Below, piece by piece: positions 25,208 through 34,330 of a stretch of 64,000 nucleotides of DNA. Positions within the stretch are counted from its first letter, which is position 1. Each line of letters begins with the position of its first letter. The DNA lies in assembly GCA_020161395.1 (NCBI GenBank), contig JAIUOE010000002.1, positions 248,001 through 312,000 on the forward strand, read 5' to 3'. The position numbers were made by a program, and so were the translations under genes. The DNA comes from Bacteroidota bacterium (GTDB lineage Bacteria; Bacteroidota; Ignavibacteria; Ignavibacteriales; Ignavibacteriaceae). Below the pieces are notes generated by a model. That model saw nothing but the letters and a program-made list of their open reading frames with translations, made no database searches and had not been told where the DNA came from.

Positions 25208-26663
25208 AGTTTAAATTTTTTTGGTCTATATTTTGTATTAGACCATATTTTTCCATCAATTTTTTTTCATTTGCAACTTTTTGAAAATGATCTTCAAGAT
25301 CAATCCCTTTTTTTGCTAATACATCTGTGAGTGTAGTCATATTATTATTCAGTGCATTTATATCTGCATTTATATCATCTATTGGGTTGACATACTCAAA
25401 GCTCTTTGGAATCCATTCATAATTTTTAAATTTATCCAATTTTTGAAATGGAAGTGGACTTAATGAATTTGATGCAAGTGCACTAACTAACCATCTTTCA
25501 AAGACTGGATTATAAAACTTTTCAGTTAGCAATGTCTGTAATTTCCTGTATGAATCTCTTTCCAAATCCACACCGATACGACCTGAACTGTAACTAAAAT
25601 CACTCAAATCCATTGTTAAACTACCGTAACTAACACCTAATGCAGTTGCAATGCTCCGTAACATATGTTTTATAAATGCATCTATACTTGCATCTGGAAA
25701 TGCTGGATTAAATTGTTCAAAGCTATAACCCTCTGGGAGCACTTCAATTTCACCCGGCTCAACCGATTTAACAAAATTACCGTTAAAGTCCGTTTGTGCT
25801 CCTGTATATTCAGCCACAGATGCTCCTGCTTTTGTTATGAATCCCATCTTAGATGCTGCCACTCTAATATTGGTTAGACTTGCTTCGTCAATTGAGTTCA
25901 ACATCCTTAGTCTATGTATAGCAGATGCCATCCAACTATATCCCCTGCCTTGTGATACTCTATTTTTTTTAAAAATATGGAGCATGTTTGCCATAGGAAT
26001 ACGAACATATTCAGTGGGACAATTTAAATGTTCTCTGTTTGCATCTGGTGGAAAAATTGAAACATATACTGCAACTGGAGCATGATATCTATTATATTCA
26101 ATTCCGTGACGGATATAACTTCCATTAATTAATGTTTCATTTTTTTGATAATCCACATAATCAGCTTCAATTATTTGTAGCATCATTCCATATGGATTAT
26201 CATTGCTGGTTACCATGTGAATAAATATTTCACCATCTCGGAGCATTGATCTTAATATAATATTTTGCAGTTCCACCCAACTTGTTTGACCATCCACTGT
26301 ACAATTTTTTGACCATTTAAAAAAACTATTTTCAATCAGACTGTTTGCATATGTATCTGGTGTACTATCAGCATTTTGAATCCGTAGTTGCAAATTAAAA
26401 CCTGATTTTCCTATTACATTTTTTTCCATGTTCTCAAAAAATGCAGATGCGTATGCGTTATTAATTTCAAGGTCTCTCGCTTTTGCTCTAAGAGTTGGAA
26501 CATCGTATTTAAAGTTTCCATCTCCTGTGGAATCCACAATTACTTGCCAATCGCTGTTCAGTTGCTGGTTTTTTAAAAACTCAAAAAAGTTACGCTGGAA
26601 CATATCTGGTTTTTGTTCAGGCTCTTTAATGAACATTTTCCTAAAATTTTGTATTAATCCCAT
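25206..26663 (-). CDS. Phage portal protein (lambda gpB family)
   Basis: The protein has 485 aa from the ATG at 26,663, which overlaps the previous stop (TAATG) and has GGGGGAG seven bases upstream. Family features are the N-terminal DWQV/TLRARARDLEINNAYA region, MLQIIEADYVD, HIFKKNRVSQGRGYSW and the DLSDFSYSS segment. The portal forms the dodecameric ring through which DNA is packaged. It follows the gpW-like gene and precedes protease-capsid, exactly the lambda W-B-C order. Confidence 0.93.
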   Translation of the reverse strand: MGLIQNFRKMFIKEPEQKPDMFQRNFFEFLKNQQLNSDWQVIVDSTGDGNFKYDVPTLRAKARDLEINNAYASAFFENMEKNVIGKSGFNLQLRIQNADSTPDTYANSLIENSFFKWSKNCTVDGQTSWVELQNIILRSMLRDGEIFIHMVTSNDNPYGMMLQIIEADYVDYQKNETLINGSYIRHGIEYNRYHAPVAVYVSIFPPDANREHLNCPTEYVRIPMANMLHIFKKNRVSQGRGYSWMASAIHRLRMLNSIDEASLTNIRVAASKMGFITKAGASVAEYTGAQTDFNGNFVKSVEPGEIEVLPEGYSFEQFNPAFPDASIDAFIKHMLRSIATALGVSYGSLTMDLSDFSYSSGRIGVDLERDSYRKLQTLLTEKFYNPVFERWLVSALASNSLSPLPFQKLDKFKNYEWIPKSFEYVNPIDDINADINALNNNMTTLTDVLAKKGIDLEDHFQKVANEKKLMEKYGLIQNIDQKNLN

Positions 26664-27160
26664 TATGATCTCCCCCACCTTGTTATAATTTTTTGACCTG
26701 TTTTTTGGTATAGACCATTTTCAATTTTTTCCTGTTGTACCAATCTTTTGTATTCCGATCTGAACCTTAACAACTCTCCCAATGGAATATACTGTACCTG
26801 TCTACCAGCAATTGCTATACTTGCTTGCTCTTTAGTTGCTCTACTCTCTATTACCGCTTCAATCGCAGATAGTACCTTTTCAGCATGGCTCTGTGTAGTA
26901 GTAGTTAATTCCACAATAGTTGCCTCTCCAACTGGATTTGGTATATTGTCTACCACTGCAAATACCTGTACACTTCCTGTTGGGAATGTAGTTGTTGTTG
27001 CAGATGGTATGTAAACATTTACACCATTTGCCACCGAACTAAAACTACCTGTGATACTAAAACTACCTGTGATAGGTACTACAAATTGTATGGATGTTGG
27101 AATACTATCCAGATTTACTACAAAATTTGTGTCATATCCTCTGTATATTTTAAATGTCAT
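26663..27160 (-). CDS. gpW-like head-tail joining protein with extra N-terminal beta domain
   Basis: The protein has 165 aa. Its last 75 residues are gpW-like: AEKVLSAIEAVIESRA, the beta turn SIAIAGRQVQYIP, and LGELLRFRSEYKRLV. Lambda gpW is only 68 aa. The first 90 residues form a separate Thr/Val-rich beta domain (FVVPITGSFSITGS) of unknown origin. The gpW part closes the portal after packaging. It is coupled to the portal gene by TAATG. Confidence 0.78.
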   Translation of the reverse strand: MTFKIYRGYDTNFVVNLDSIPTSIQFVVPITGSFSITGSFSSVANGVNVYIPSATTTTFPTGSVQVFAVVDNIPNPVGEATIVELTTTTQSHAEKVLSAIEAVIESRATKEQASIAIAGRQVQYIPLGELLRFRSEYKRLVQQEKIENGLYQKTGQKIITRWGRS

Positions 27161-27161
27161 A

Positions 27162-27329
27162 TTATTTTACCTCTTCAATAAATATCTTTTTCACACCATA
27201 TTCCATGTTCCTATTACTCAATTCCTTTGCTAAAATCGCAAATAAAATTGTAATATCTGTACATGAATAAATTTCATTTGTTGCACATCCATTGTTATCA
27301 ATGTAAGTGACTTCATACATCTTTTTCAT
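27162..27329 (-). CDS. Small 55-aa phage protein
   Basis: The frame MKKMYEVTYIDNNG...VKKIFIEEVK starts inside the stop of the upstream gene (TAATG), stops one base before the gpW-like gene, and so fills the gap exactly. It has an alternating strand-helix pattern and no recognised family. The tight coupling on both sides makes it a real gene. Confidence 0.7.
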   Translation of the reverse strand: MKKMYEVTYIDNNGCATNEIYSCTDITILFAILAKELSNRNMEYGVKKIFIEEVK

Positions 27330-27544
27330 TATGGTTCAGGCTCTGGAATAGGTTCAATTATTACAGGTTTGGGGATATGATTTTCCTCAACTTTTGCAAA
27401 TACTTCAACATCATAAAATGATGGTAAATTTGTGATAGTTATTCCACCGTTCACCAATTCAAATTCACTTCCATCAACTCGAACTATGTCACCTGTACTA
27501 TTTGTAATTATCACGCTCTTATTTCCACTATCTATTGTTATCAT
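27329..27544 (-). CDS. Small beta-rich phage protein with Pro/Glu tail
   Basis: The protein has 71 aa. It is made of short beta strands and ends in PKPVIIEPIPEPEP. It overlaps its neighbours by TAATG on both sides. Position beside the LamG protein suggests a virion accessory role. No family is recognised. Confidence 0.6.
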   Translation of the reverse strand: MITIDSGNKSVIITNSTGDIVRVDGSEFELVNGGITITNLPSFYDVEVFAKVEENHIPKPVIIEPIPEPEP

Positions 27545-29457
27545 TATGATACCTTTTTCCTATTGCTAATGTCTATGTTAACTGCTGTTACAGTTTGTGA
27601 TTTAGGTGAATAATCTCTGAGACAATTCAATATTGATGTGCCATCCTGAAATGTCAATCGCAATATCTCTTCAGTTCCCCCACCTACTGGATATTGAACA
27701 CCCACTATGGAATTATTGAAAGTGCTTTGTGATATGTTTTCAAATCTGATTATCTGTAATAATGAAATTTGACCAGTAAATTTTTCACCAGCAGATGTAT
27801 TTGCCGCAATCCTAAATGGTGTTAATTCAGTAACATTATCAATGAATTTACCAACCGATGTAACACTAACACCAGTAGGTACTACACCATTTTTAATGAT
27901 GTACATTTTATCAGTGGAATTTACCAATGAACATATATTAGTCCATTCATTTGCTGAGTATGATACCTGTGTATTTTCAAATGCTGTGTTTACACCATCC
28001 CCTATGTTAAGTCTTACTTTACCTTCAACTCTCGTTTCAACATAATTTTGTCCATCTTGTATTATAATAGTTGAAGTTGCAAGTGAAGTTGCTTTGAACT
28101 TTTTAATTATTACTCTATCATATCTTTGTGTAAGTGAAAGTTTGTCAACATAAGCTGATCCAGCCCCACTCAAATACAATTTCAAATCTTGTGATACCTC
28201 TGCACTTGTTGCTTCAAAGTTTAATACAAACTTTGTAAATGTTCCAGCCACGATTGACAATGCTGAACTTGTTACACTTTTAGTTCCTAACTGTGCAGTT
28301 AGATTAACCATATCTGCTTGTTGAAGTGTTAAAGTAAAATCATCAAGTGTCGTTGTTCCAGCCACAGCAGACCTAACATTAAAAGTAGTTGCAGTAGCAA
28401 CAAAATAAAATGTCTCTGAAAAATTAGTTGGATATGTTTTTAATATATTTCCACCTTCCATTAATTTTATTGAACCTGATACTGTACCAGATGTTACAAC
28501 CTTGTAGATTTTTCCAACTGTTAAATATGCTCTATATACACCATTATTACTTGTGGTAATACTAAGACTATTTGCATCTACTTTTGTTACACTTACATCG
28601 GTTCCAACCCAACTCGCTGAAGTGAAATCAACTCCACCAACTAAATCACTTGCATATGTTAATGTTGTTGCATCGAGTCTAGCAAATCCTTCCAATGTAT
28701 ATTTTTTACCTGATACACATGATTCAATGTTTGCACTTGTTAATTTTACATGATTTGTTATTGAACTACCAGATATCGAACCACTAATCAATAATGATCC
28801 TGAACCTTCATATTTGTCAACAGTTGATAATGATGCTGAGTATGCACCTGAACCTGTCCAGTTTGTTGTACTACCGTTAAAATTCCAGTTATTTGAATGC
28901 AGGATTTGTTCCTGATCACGATTAAGATCAAATCCCTGATCAAACTTTACTGATATGTAATCTATAATACAAGCACCAGATGCTGGAGCATCAAACACAA
29001 TTAATGTTGACTCTGCTGTAAATATTTTTGAAACTGTATTCCATTCACCAAGTGTATCTGGAAGTACAAAATAAGTACCGAGACCTGAACCAAAAGTTAA
29101 TCCGTCTTCACCAGCCTGATACCTAATTTTGAATTTGTATTTTTGACCTACTATCAAGCCTGAAATAGTTTTAGATGTCCCTTTGTCTGCTGAAATGATA
29201 ATGGTATTAGTATAGGTTTTTCCAGTAGTTGTACCAGCCCAATTTATACCATCATCTGTCCATCCAGCAATTGCTGAACCTACACTATATAGATCATTTG
29301 CAGATGCATTTAATATATTAAGTGGTAAAGCAATTTGTAAATATTCGTCTGATCCATTAAATTCCATAGCATATCCTAAATTACGGTCTATGCTTGTGGC
29401 ATCATTTCCCTTACGGACATCAACATTCCTACCTGTTAATCCTTGTCTAGGTGTCAT
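27544..29457 (-). CDS. LamG/carbohydrate-binding-like phage structural protein
   Basis: The protein has 637 aa, with AGGAG six bases before ATG. It opens with AMEFNGSDEYLQI, the typical first strand of a LamG/concanavalin-like domain, whose last strands appear only near residue 560 (FTGQISLLQIIRF). Inserted between are two or more jelly-roll carbohydrate-binding-like units (residues about 60-420) with YKFKIRYQAG and YTLEGFARL. It probably binds host glycans as a fibre or decoration. Its place between amidase and gpW-like genes is unusual for a receptor-binding protein. Confidence 0.65.
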   Translation of the reverse strand: MTPRQGLTGRNVDVRKGNDATSIDRNLGYAMEFNGSDEYLQIALPLNILNASANDLYSVGSAIAGWTDDGINWAGTTTGKTYTNTIIISADKGTSKTISGLIVGQKYKFKIRYQAGEDGLTFGSGLGTYFVLPDTLGEWNTVSKIFTAESTLIVFDAPASGACIIDYISVKFDQGFDLNRDQEQILHSNNWNFNGSTTNWTGSGAYSASLSTVDKYEGSGSLLISGSISGSSITNHVKLTSANIESCVSGKKYTLEGFARLDATTLTYASDLVGGVDFTSASWVGTDVSVTKVDANSLSITTSNNGVYRAYLTVGKIYKVVTSGTVSGSIKLMEGGNILKTYPTNFSETFYFVATATTFNVRSAVAGTTTLDDFTLTLQQADMVNLTAQLGTKSVTSSALSIVAGTFTKFVLNFEATSAEVSQDLKLYLSGAGSAYVDKLSLTQRYDRVIIKKFKATSLATSTIIIQDGQNYVETRVEGKVRLNIGDGVNTAFENTQVSYSANEWTNICSLVNSTDKMYIIKNGVVPTGVSVTSVGKFIDNVTELTPFRIAANTSAGEKFTGQISLLQIIRFENISQSTFNNSIVGVQYPVGGGTEEILRLTFQDGTSILNCLRDYSPKSQTVTAVNIDISNRKKVS

Positions 29458-29470
29458 TGTCGACTCCTAG

Positions 29471-29743
29471 TTATACAGTTTCATACGCTAAAACTGCTGA
29501 TCCAGTGTGAACCTGAATAGTAGTATATCGACCATAAATTATTGTACCACTAGCCCATTGCACTGCACTTCCACTATCTGTACTAGCAAATGCAATTGAA
29601 CCTGTGATATTGGTGTGACTATATCCATCTGCTCTGGTAAGTGTGTGAAATTTTGTATCATTTACTATCTGAATCGATGTGAATGTTTTCCCTACACTTG
29701 CTGTAACAGCCGAATTTGCACTAATAAATTTTGTACCGTTCAT
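29471..29743 (-). CDS. Small beta-structured phage protein
   Basis: The protein has 90 aa. Repeating short strands (FTSIQIVND, GSIAFAST, TIQVHTGSAVLAYE) suggest a small beta barrel of the kind found in virion-decorating proteins. It ends 2 bases before the amidase is finished upstream and is followed by the LamG protein. No specific family is recognised. Confidence 0.55.
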   Translation of the reverse strand: MNGTKFISANSAVTASVGKTFTSIQIVNDTKFHTLTRADGYSHTNITGSIAFASTDSGSAVQWASGTIIYGRYTTIQVHTGSAVLAYETV

Positions 29744-29745
29744 AG

Positions 29746-30420
29746 TTATTTTTCCTCTTCAATTTTTATATTTAAATTTTTTAACATTGCTATCATTTCA
29801 GGCTGTGGATGGATGTCGGATTTGTCAAGTCTGTATGAATTATGTGTATAAATCCCAGCAACTTTACGGTGTGCATTTTCACTCAATTCCCACATATCTT
29901 TTTCACGATAATCCAACGGAATACCATATATCTTATTCCAATATCGTAGTAATTTTTCCACACTATCAATTTGTGCCTGAGTGTATTTTTGGAAATATTT
30001 TTGTCCTCTGAATCCTCTGGGATACTCAACTACCTGATCTTTTGGGACTTCCTGATTAGTCCATGAATAAAACTTTTCCCCTTTTTTAGTTAGGAATCCC
30101 CAGTTGCAAATCTCTACACCAATAGTATTTTGACTGTAATCGTAAAATGGCAATCCCCACTTTGCTAATCCGTGTGCCTGTCCGATATGTGCACCCCAAA
30201 ATTTGGAACTAAATCCCTGCCATATCTTTCCGTCTCCAGCTACAACTACACAAGTTGCAACTCTCTCTGCTGTGCTATTCCAATAATCATATACATTTTT
30301 TGCTTGTGCATTTCCTGCTGTGCCATGTAATACAACTGCATTTTTTGCAGTTTCAACTTGCATATATTGGTTCAAAGGCATTGGATATTGTATTATATCT
30401 TTTGTTAGGTCTAATGTCAT
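29746..30420 (-). CDS. Endolysin: N-acetylmuramoyl-L-alanine amidase (Amidase_2)
   Basis: The protein has 224 aa. The Amidase_2 zinc fold shows its first His ligand in VVLHGTAG (about residue 31), the core strand NTIGVEICNWG, and the C-terminal ligand region THNSYRLDKSDIHP. It cuts the bond between muramic acid and the peptide stem. No signal peptide is seen, so it needs the holin. It has its own late-type promoter and lies directly downstream of the putative holin. Confidence 0.92.
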   Translation of the reverse strand: MTLDLTKDIIQYPMPLNQYMQVETAKNAVVLHGTAGNAQAKNVYDYWNSTAERVATCVVVAGDGKIWQGFSSKFWGAHIGQAHGLAKWGLPFYDYSQNTIGVEICNWGFLTKKGEKFYSWTNQEVPKDQVVEYPRGFRGQKYFQKYTQAQIDSVEKLLRYWNKIYGIPLDYREKDMWELSENAHRKVAGIYTHNSYRLDKSDIHPQPEMIAMLKNLNIKIEEEK

Positions 30421-30448
30421 TAATTAATTATCCTCTTTATTATATTAA

Positions 30449-30470
30449 ATAAATATATTATTTTTAGTTT
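30449..30470 (-). promoter_or_regulatory. Late-type promoter motif P-late(lysis)
   Basis: The minus strand reads AAACT, nine bases, ATATTTAT, ending 29 bases before the amidase ATG. Confidence 0.65.
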
Positions 30471-30489
30471 AGATTGTATTTTTTTTTAG

Positions 30490-30681
30490 TTATACCTTAT
30501 TTTTTTGTGCAACATTTCCTGCAAAGTATGCACCTGTAATCATTGTTAATCCAGTTGCTACACTTACTAATATTGTACCTGTATCTGGCACTGCATTTAG
30601 TAGACAATATATTGTCACACCGATATAAAAAATCAATGAGATTATTAGGATTAAGAACTTCCTTCCATATTTTGCGATCAT
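30490..30681 (-). CDS. Putative holin
   Basis: The protein has 63 aa from the ATG at 30,681, which has AGGTGG five bases upstream; ATG follows the terL stop after 1 base. Two hydrophobic helices (about residues 9-27 and 34-53) are followed by a polar tail (NVAQKNKV). Size, topology and position next to the amidase fit a class II holin. No sequence family is firmly recognised. Confidence 0.65.
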   Translation of the reverse strand: MIAKYGRKFLILIISLIFYIGVTIYCLLNAVPDTGTILVSVATGLTMITGAYFAGNVAQKNKV

Positions 30682-30682
30682 G

Positions 30683-32539
30683 TTACCACCTTTTTGCATA
30701 AGATTGTCTGTGTAATTTTTGTACTACCTGTTGTTGCTGTGGCTGTGGAACTGCTGTGACCTTTTCAATCATCTTTTCATTTTCAGACTGTTCCAATTCC
30801 ACATTGCGTTCTCTTTTTTCAGTATTTTCCAAAAGTAGTTTCCAGTTCACATTCAAAGTTTTCAACCCATGCAAGGCATATACCATACAGTCTAAGACTT
30901 CATTGTTTGCTTTTTCACTAATCTTTTCATAATACGCCTTTCCCTGTTTGGATTTTACCATACGCTCTGAAAAAAACTGATTAAAAAATCTTTCATCGCA
31001 TATGTCTTTATGCCAATGTATTACACCGCCACCAGACTTTTTCAATATCTTTGCTCTCTGATACAGCATAGTTTTTGCACTAATTGTGCCTACAAAATAC
31101 AATGGTACTCTGTAACGGTTTTTAAAACTGGGTCTGTAATCGCATACACTCCGTATGTTATCGCCTGAACCTTTAATTGGGTATACTTTATTGTGAATGT
31201 TGTTTTTGCAAAATTGATATACTGCATCCGTATTATGTCCACCAGAGTCTATGTTTGTTATCGTAATATTGCGTTCAATAATATATTTTTCCACATCTGT
31301 CCAAAATTCAGGTAGGCTGGGATTCCCAGGAAATATAGGTCTATCAAGTATCCAACTCTCTTCATTATTATCCCAACCAACTAATACACCTTCCACTCGT
31401 GAATCTTGTGTGTCCAAACCTAATGTTGTAATTACATAGTCTTTTGTATCCCTACTGAACTCTTCAACTCTTGTTAATATCTCTGGTATATCAACATCTG
31501 AACTGTAATCCTCTTCCCAAGGCAATGCAAGAGTAGTATTACGGAATACTTGTATCTTAGAGTAGTCACCTGCCTTTGCTAATTCATTAGCCTCAACAAA
31601 TCTTTTTACTATGTCATCCCAACTTGAAAATGGTGAATACAACTCATTTATATGGAATCCAACAGATTTTTTTGTATTAGATGCAACCCATTTTCCCTTT
31701 TCCACCATTTCATTTTTATGTTTTTCATAGATTTTAGTGGAGCAATTAGGACATATATAATGTATATCGTCTGTGTTTCCATCTGTTTCAGTCCATCGCA
31801 TTTGCTTAAAATCTAAAGGCTGGAAGTGTCCACAATTAACACATGGTACATGGAAATATTGTTGATTTGTATTTTGGAATTCATGCCAGATTTTTGAAGT
31901 TTCAATGTTCGCTGGTGAACTTGCCATTATAATTTTACGATTCCTTGCATATGTCTTAGTTCTCTGGGATGCAATTTGAACTGGATCACCTTCCACATTA
32001 TCGGAATACCTATCCACTTCATCGAGTATGAGATACCTAATTGCAGCAGATGCGAGACCCCCAGGTGAATTACTACCAACATGAGTAATTGAACCACCAG
32101 CATACTCGACATAGTCGAGCGTATTACCAGCTTTCCTTGAATCCATATCCACTGTACCAGCAAGAACTGGCATATCTCGTAGCATACTACGAAATCTTGT
32201 TTTCACATATTTTGTTGCCATTTTCAAACTATAATGAACATACAATGTTGGGGATGGGTCTTCCACTATTTGATAAATTAAAAAGTTTGACAGGATTTGT
32301 GATTTTCCAATTTGACTACTGGCTACTATTACAACTTGTCGATTCAATGGGTCACTTATGGAATCTAATATATCTCTCTGAAAACTAATGCATTGAAATT
32401 GACCTGTTTCAGCAGCATACGCAGATGAAAGAACAATGTTTTCCTCACTCCATTTTGAAAGTGGAATGGTTTTTTTAGTCTGGATATCCTTTATTTTATT
32501 AAAAAAATATTGGTCAAATTTTTCATTTCCCCTGAACAT
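30683..32539 (-). CDS. terL: Terminase large subunit (GpA family)
   Basis: The protein has 618 aa from ATG 32,539 (MFRGNEKF). It has a GpA-type Walker A (ASSQIGKSQ), Walker B (YLILDEVDRY), a zinc-ribbon pair (CVNCGH...CPNCS) and a nuclease domain with LGLDTQDSRVEGVLVGW. It cuts and pumps DNA into the prohead. GpA terminases usually make cos ends. A further 18 codons upstream are in frame but overlap terS, so the internal ATG is preferred. Confidence 0.93.
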   Translation of the reverse strand: MFRGNEKFDQYFFNKIKDIQTKKTIPLSKWSEENIVLSSAYAAETGQFQCISFQRDILDSISDPLNRQVVIVASSQIGKSQILSNFLIYQIVEDPSPTLYVHYSLKMATKYVKTRFRSMLRDMPVLAGTVDMDSRKAGNTLDYVEYAGGSITHVGSNSPGGLASAAIRYLILDEVDRYSDNVEGDPVQIASQRTKTYARNRKIIMASSPANIETSKIWHEFQNTNQQYFHVPCVNCGHFQPLDFKQMRWTETDGNTDDIHYICPNCSTKIYEKHKNEMVEKGKWVASNTKKSVGFHINELYSPFSSWDDIVKRFVEANELAKAGDYSKIQVFRNTTLALPWEEDYSSDVDIPEILTRVEEFSRDTKDYVITTLGLDTQDSRVEGVLVGWDNNEESWILDRPIFPGNPSLPEFWTDVEKYIIERNITITNIDSGGHNTDAVYQFCKNNIHNKVYPIKGSGDNIRSVCDYRPSFKNRYRVPLYFVGTISAKTMLYQRAKILKKSGGGVIHWHKDICDERFFNQFFSERMVKSKQGKAYYEKISEKANNEVLDCMVYALHGLKTLNVNWKLLLENTEKRERNVELEQSENEKMIEKVTAVPQPQQQQVVQKLHRQSYAKRW

Positions 32540-33020
32540 TATCAATATCCCGTAATAGTTTTTCAATTTCAACAGCAATAATGTCTTTTGCAATTACCTC
32601 AATTTCCATCTCTGATCTGTTATCAGTTTTTTTTGAAATTTTGCGTGGCAATTGCTCTAAGGTTTGCTTAATTTTTTGTGTGATTTTTTGAATTGTATCT
32701 TTTATGTGATCAATTTCAACCAGTTCATTTTCCTGTTCTCTTATACTAAGTTCCAATTTTTTAGATTGTAATTCCAACAGTCTTAATTTTGCATCTGTGG
32801 TTGTATTAGCTTTAGTCGTTCCGTTTTTTTGAAAAAAATGAATGCACTCTAACAGGTTGTATTTTTTAGTAGGCTGTATTTTTGGAAAGTCTGAATTTGT
32901 CTGGATTAATTTTTCAATAGTCTGCAATGAGATTTTGAAAATTACTTTCATATCCTGTTTAGTTATTTCAATTTCATTGTATTTCATATCATTTACACTT
33001 TCACTATTTTTCAATCTCAT
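32523..33020 (-). CDS. terS: Terminase small subunit (Nu1-like)
   Basis: The protein has 165 aa. The N-terminal third has a winged-helix/excisionase-like pattern (ITKQDMKVIFKISLQTIEKLI...FPKIQPTKKYNLLECIHFF). A coiled coil (KLRLLELQSKKLELSIREQE) and a helical tail follow. This matches lambda Nu1, which recognises cos and recruits GpA. It overlaps terL by 17 bases. The start may be 33,020 or the ATG 11 codons later; neither has a strong ribosome site. Confidence 0.8.
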   Translation of the reverse strand: MRLKNSESVNDMKYNEIEITKQDMKVIFKISLQTIEKLIQTNSDFPKIQPTKKYNLLECIHFFQKNGTTKANTTTDAKLRLLELQSKKLELSIREQENELVEIDHIKDTIQKITQKIKQTLEQLPRKISKKTDNRSEMEIEVIAKDIIAVEIEKLLRDIDNVQGK

Positions 33021-33044
33021 CTAATTTTAGTTTTGGCGAACAGC

Positions 33045-33140
33045 CTACAGCGTATATGTGCCAACTGTAGGAGTACCTTGCTCTAATTGCCCCATATAAC
33101 GCATAGGAAAGGCACTGTAACGATTAAATCTTTTAGGCAT
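33045..33140 (-). CDS. Possible 31-aa phage protein
   Basis: The frame MPKRFNRYSAFPMRYMGQ...TYTL has GAGG seven bases upstream of ATG and lies just ahead of terS in the late transcript. An even shorter frame (MNALERHQSTNRLKEDI, from 33,195) ends right at its start. The protein is basic and unmatched. The region might instead be a structured leader or the cos site, since cos commonly lies next to terS. Confidence 0.4.
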   Translation of the reverse strand: MPKRFNRYSAFPMRYMGQLEQGTPTVGTYTL

Positions 33141-33255
33141 ATCATATATCCTCTTTGAGTCTGTTCGTGCTCTGGTGACGCTCTAATGCGTTCATTAATA
33201 TGTATGCTTTGATTTATTTTTTATTTGCACTATTTGCCTTTCCTACTATTTTCAT

Positions 33256-33277
33256 ATAAATATAAAATTTATAGTTC
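33256..33277 (-). promoter_or_regulatory. Late-type promoter motif P-late(packaging)
   Basis: The minus strand reads GAACT, nine bases, ATATTTAT. GAACT overlaps the stop of the 60-aa gene. The first likely coding start downstream is at 33,195 or 33,140, before terS. Confidence 0.6.
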
Positions 33278-33451
33278 AGTCTCATTTATTTTTCCTGCAT
33301 ATATCTTTGCCACTATATCTGTCTTATGTTTGCATTTATATATCTTCAAATGTTGTAATGTAATTTTCCTGTATATCCTGTTGTACTCTTCAATCGTCTT
33401 ATCTATTGTTAATCCATTTGCCCAAATCTTTTCATTGTTATCTTGTTTCAT
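33269..33451 (-). CDS. Small 60-aa phage protein
   Basis: The frame MKQDNNEKIWANG...KINETEL overlaps the end of the preceding gene by 14 bases. Its first half (IDKTIEEYNRIYRKITLQHLKIY) looks like an HTH-type pair of helices. It may be a small regulator, but no family is recognised. Confidence 0.5.
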   Translation of the reverse strand: MKQDNNEKIWANGLTIDKTIEEYNRIYRKITLQHLKIYKCKHKTDIVAKIYAGKINETEL

Positions 33452-34061
33452 TATCTATCTCCGCTTTAATTTGTTGAATCATTGCATTCATTTTAATTTG
33501 CTTTGCTATGTTGTACTCTGCTGTATTATTGTGGTGGCATACTACTACACCATCTAATGCATTAAGTATATCCCAATCCACACACATAAAGTTGGCATTG
33601 CTATCTGGGTTATCATGGATAGTATATTTGAATCGATCATTATATAATGCCTCTTTTAACTTTGATACATTTACTAATCCTACATTCCATATCTTATCAT
33701 ATGCCACTCTACAATGCAGATAATAATCTGCTTCAATATCCTTAATCTCTCCCCATTCATTAGTGAATCTATTATTCATATATTCAATAGTGAAGTGATT
33801 ATAATCCATATCTTGTATGGTTTTTATCTGGAATGTCTTTGATAGATTTATAGATTTATGTTGGTATGTTATAGTTGCATCAATATGTTTTTCAATATCA
33901 GTTGGGTTGTTACTGTGAAGTGTGCAGATTACATTATCGTATTTGTACATTATATTATCTTGTATCCATTGCAATGCGACTGGCATATATCTATTAGATA
34001 TGTCCATTTGGGTATTGTGCATTAATTTGCGTTGGTTGCCTGTATTATGTATTATTTGCAT
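33438..34061 (-). CDS. Phage protein of unknown function, faint nuclease-like pattern
   Basis: The protein has 207 aa. The segment HIDATITYQHKS...SKTFQIKTIQ has the spacing of a PD-(D/E)XK core (Asp, then a strand with QxK), and a following strand with FTIEYMNN, which could mean a restriction-like nuclease. That is weak evidence. The rest is mixed helix/strand. It lies in the middle region between early and packaging genes and is coupled to a 36-aa frame upstream (overlap of 10 bases). Confidence 0.55.
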   Translation of the reverse strand: MQIIHNTGNQRKLMHNTQMDISNRYMPVALQWIQDNIMYKYDNVICTLHSNNPTDIEKHIDATITYQHKSINLSKTFQIKTIQDMDYNHFTIEYMNNRFTNEWGEIKDIEADYYLHCRVAYDKIWNVGLVNVSKLKEALYNDRFKYTIHDNPDSNANFMCVDWDILNALDGVVVCHHNNTAEYNIAKQIKMNAMIQQIKAEIDNETR

Positions 34062-34162
34062 TTTTGTTCTCCCAATCTTTTCAGCATCTCTTTTATCTCT
34101 ATTATTGCTAATCTTATTTGTATATCTTTTAAGTTTTTTTCCAATTCCAATATCTTTTCCAT
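34052..34162 (-). CDS. Small 36-aa helical phage protein
   Basis: The frame MEKILELEKNLKDIQIRLAI...GEQKCK has GGAG seven bases before ATG and overlaps the next gene's start. It is a single amphipathic helix with leucine heptads, so a short coiled coil. A TTTATATTTAT element lies 39 bases upstream (34,201-34,208 on the complementary strand), similar to the -10 part of the late motif. Confidence 0.5.
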   Translation of the reverse strand: MEKILELEKNLKDIQIRLAIIEIKEMLKRLGEQKCK

Positions 34163-34264
34163 ATTATATCTCCAATGATTATATGATTTATTAATTACTT
34201 ATAAATATAAATTTATTTTAAAAATTGACTGGAATTTGTAATATTTTTAACATTTATTTTTAAA

Positions 34265-34291
34265 ATGAAAAAGGCTGGATTAACCAGCCTT
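34265..34291 (-). terminator. Terminator after the HTH gene
   Basis: AAGGCTGG (34,271-34,278) pairs with CCAGCCTT (34,284-34,291); on the minus strand TTTCATTTT follows. It separates the early region from the middle genes. Confidence 0.75.
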
Positions 34292-34330
34292 AAACAACAT
34301 GATAAACTATATATGGTACAACATAATAAA

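Noticed and set aside
26221-27185. ATAAATAT strings that could be more late-type promoters
   Set aside because: They lie in coding sequence and lack AGTTY at the nine-base distance.
33214-33255. 13-codon frame MKIVGKANSANKK directly after the packaging promoter motif
   Set aside because: Its ATG touches the -10-like element, leaving no leader or ribosome site.
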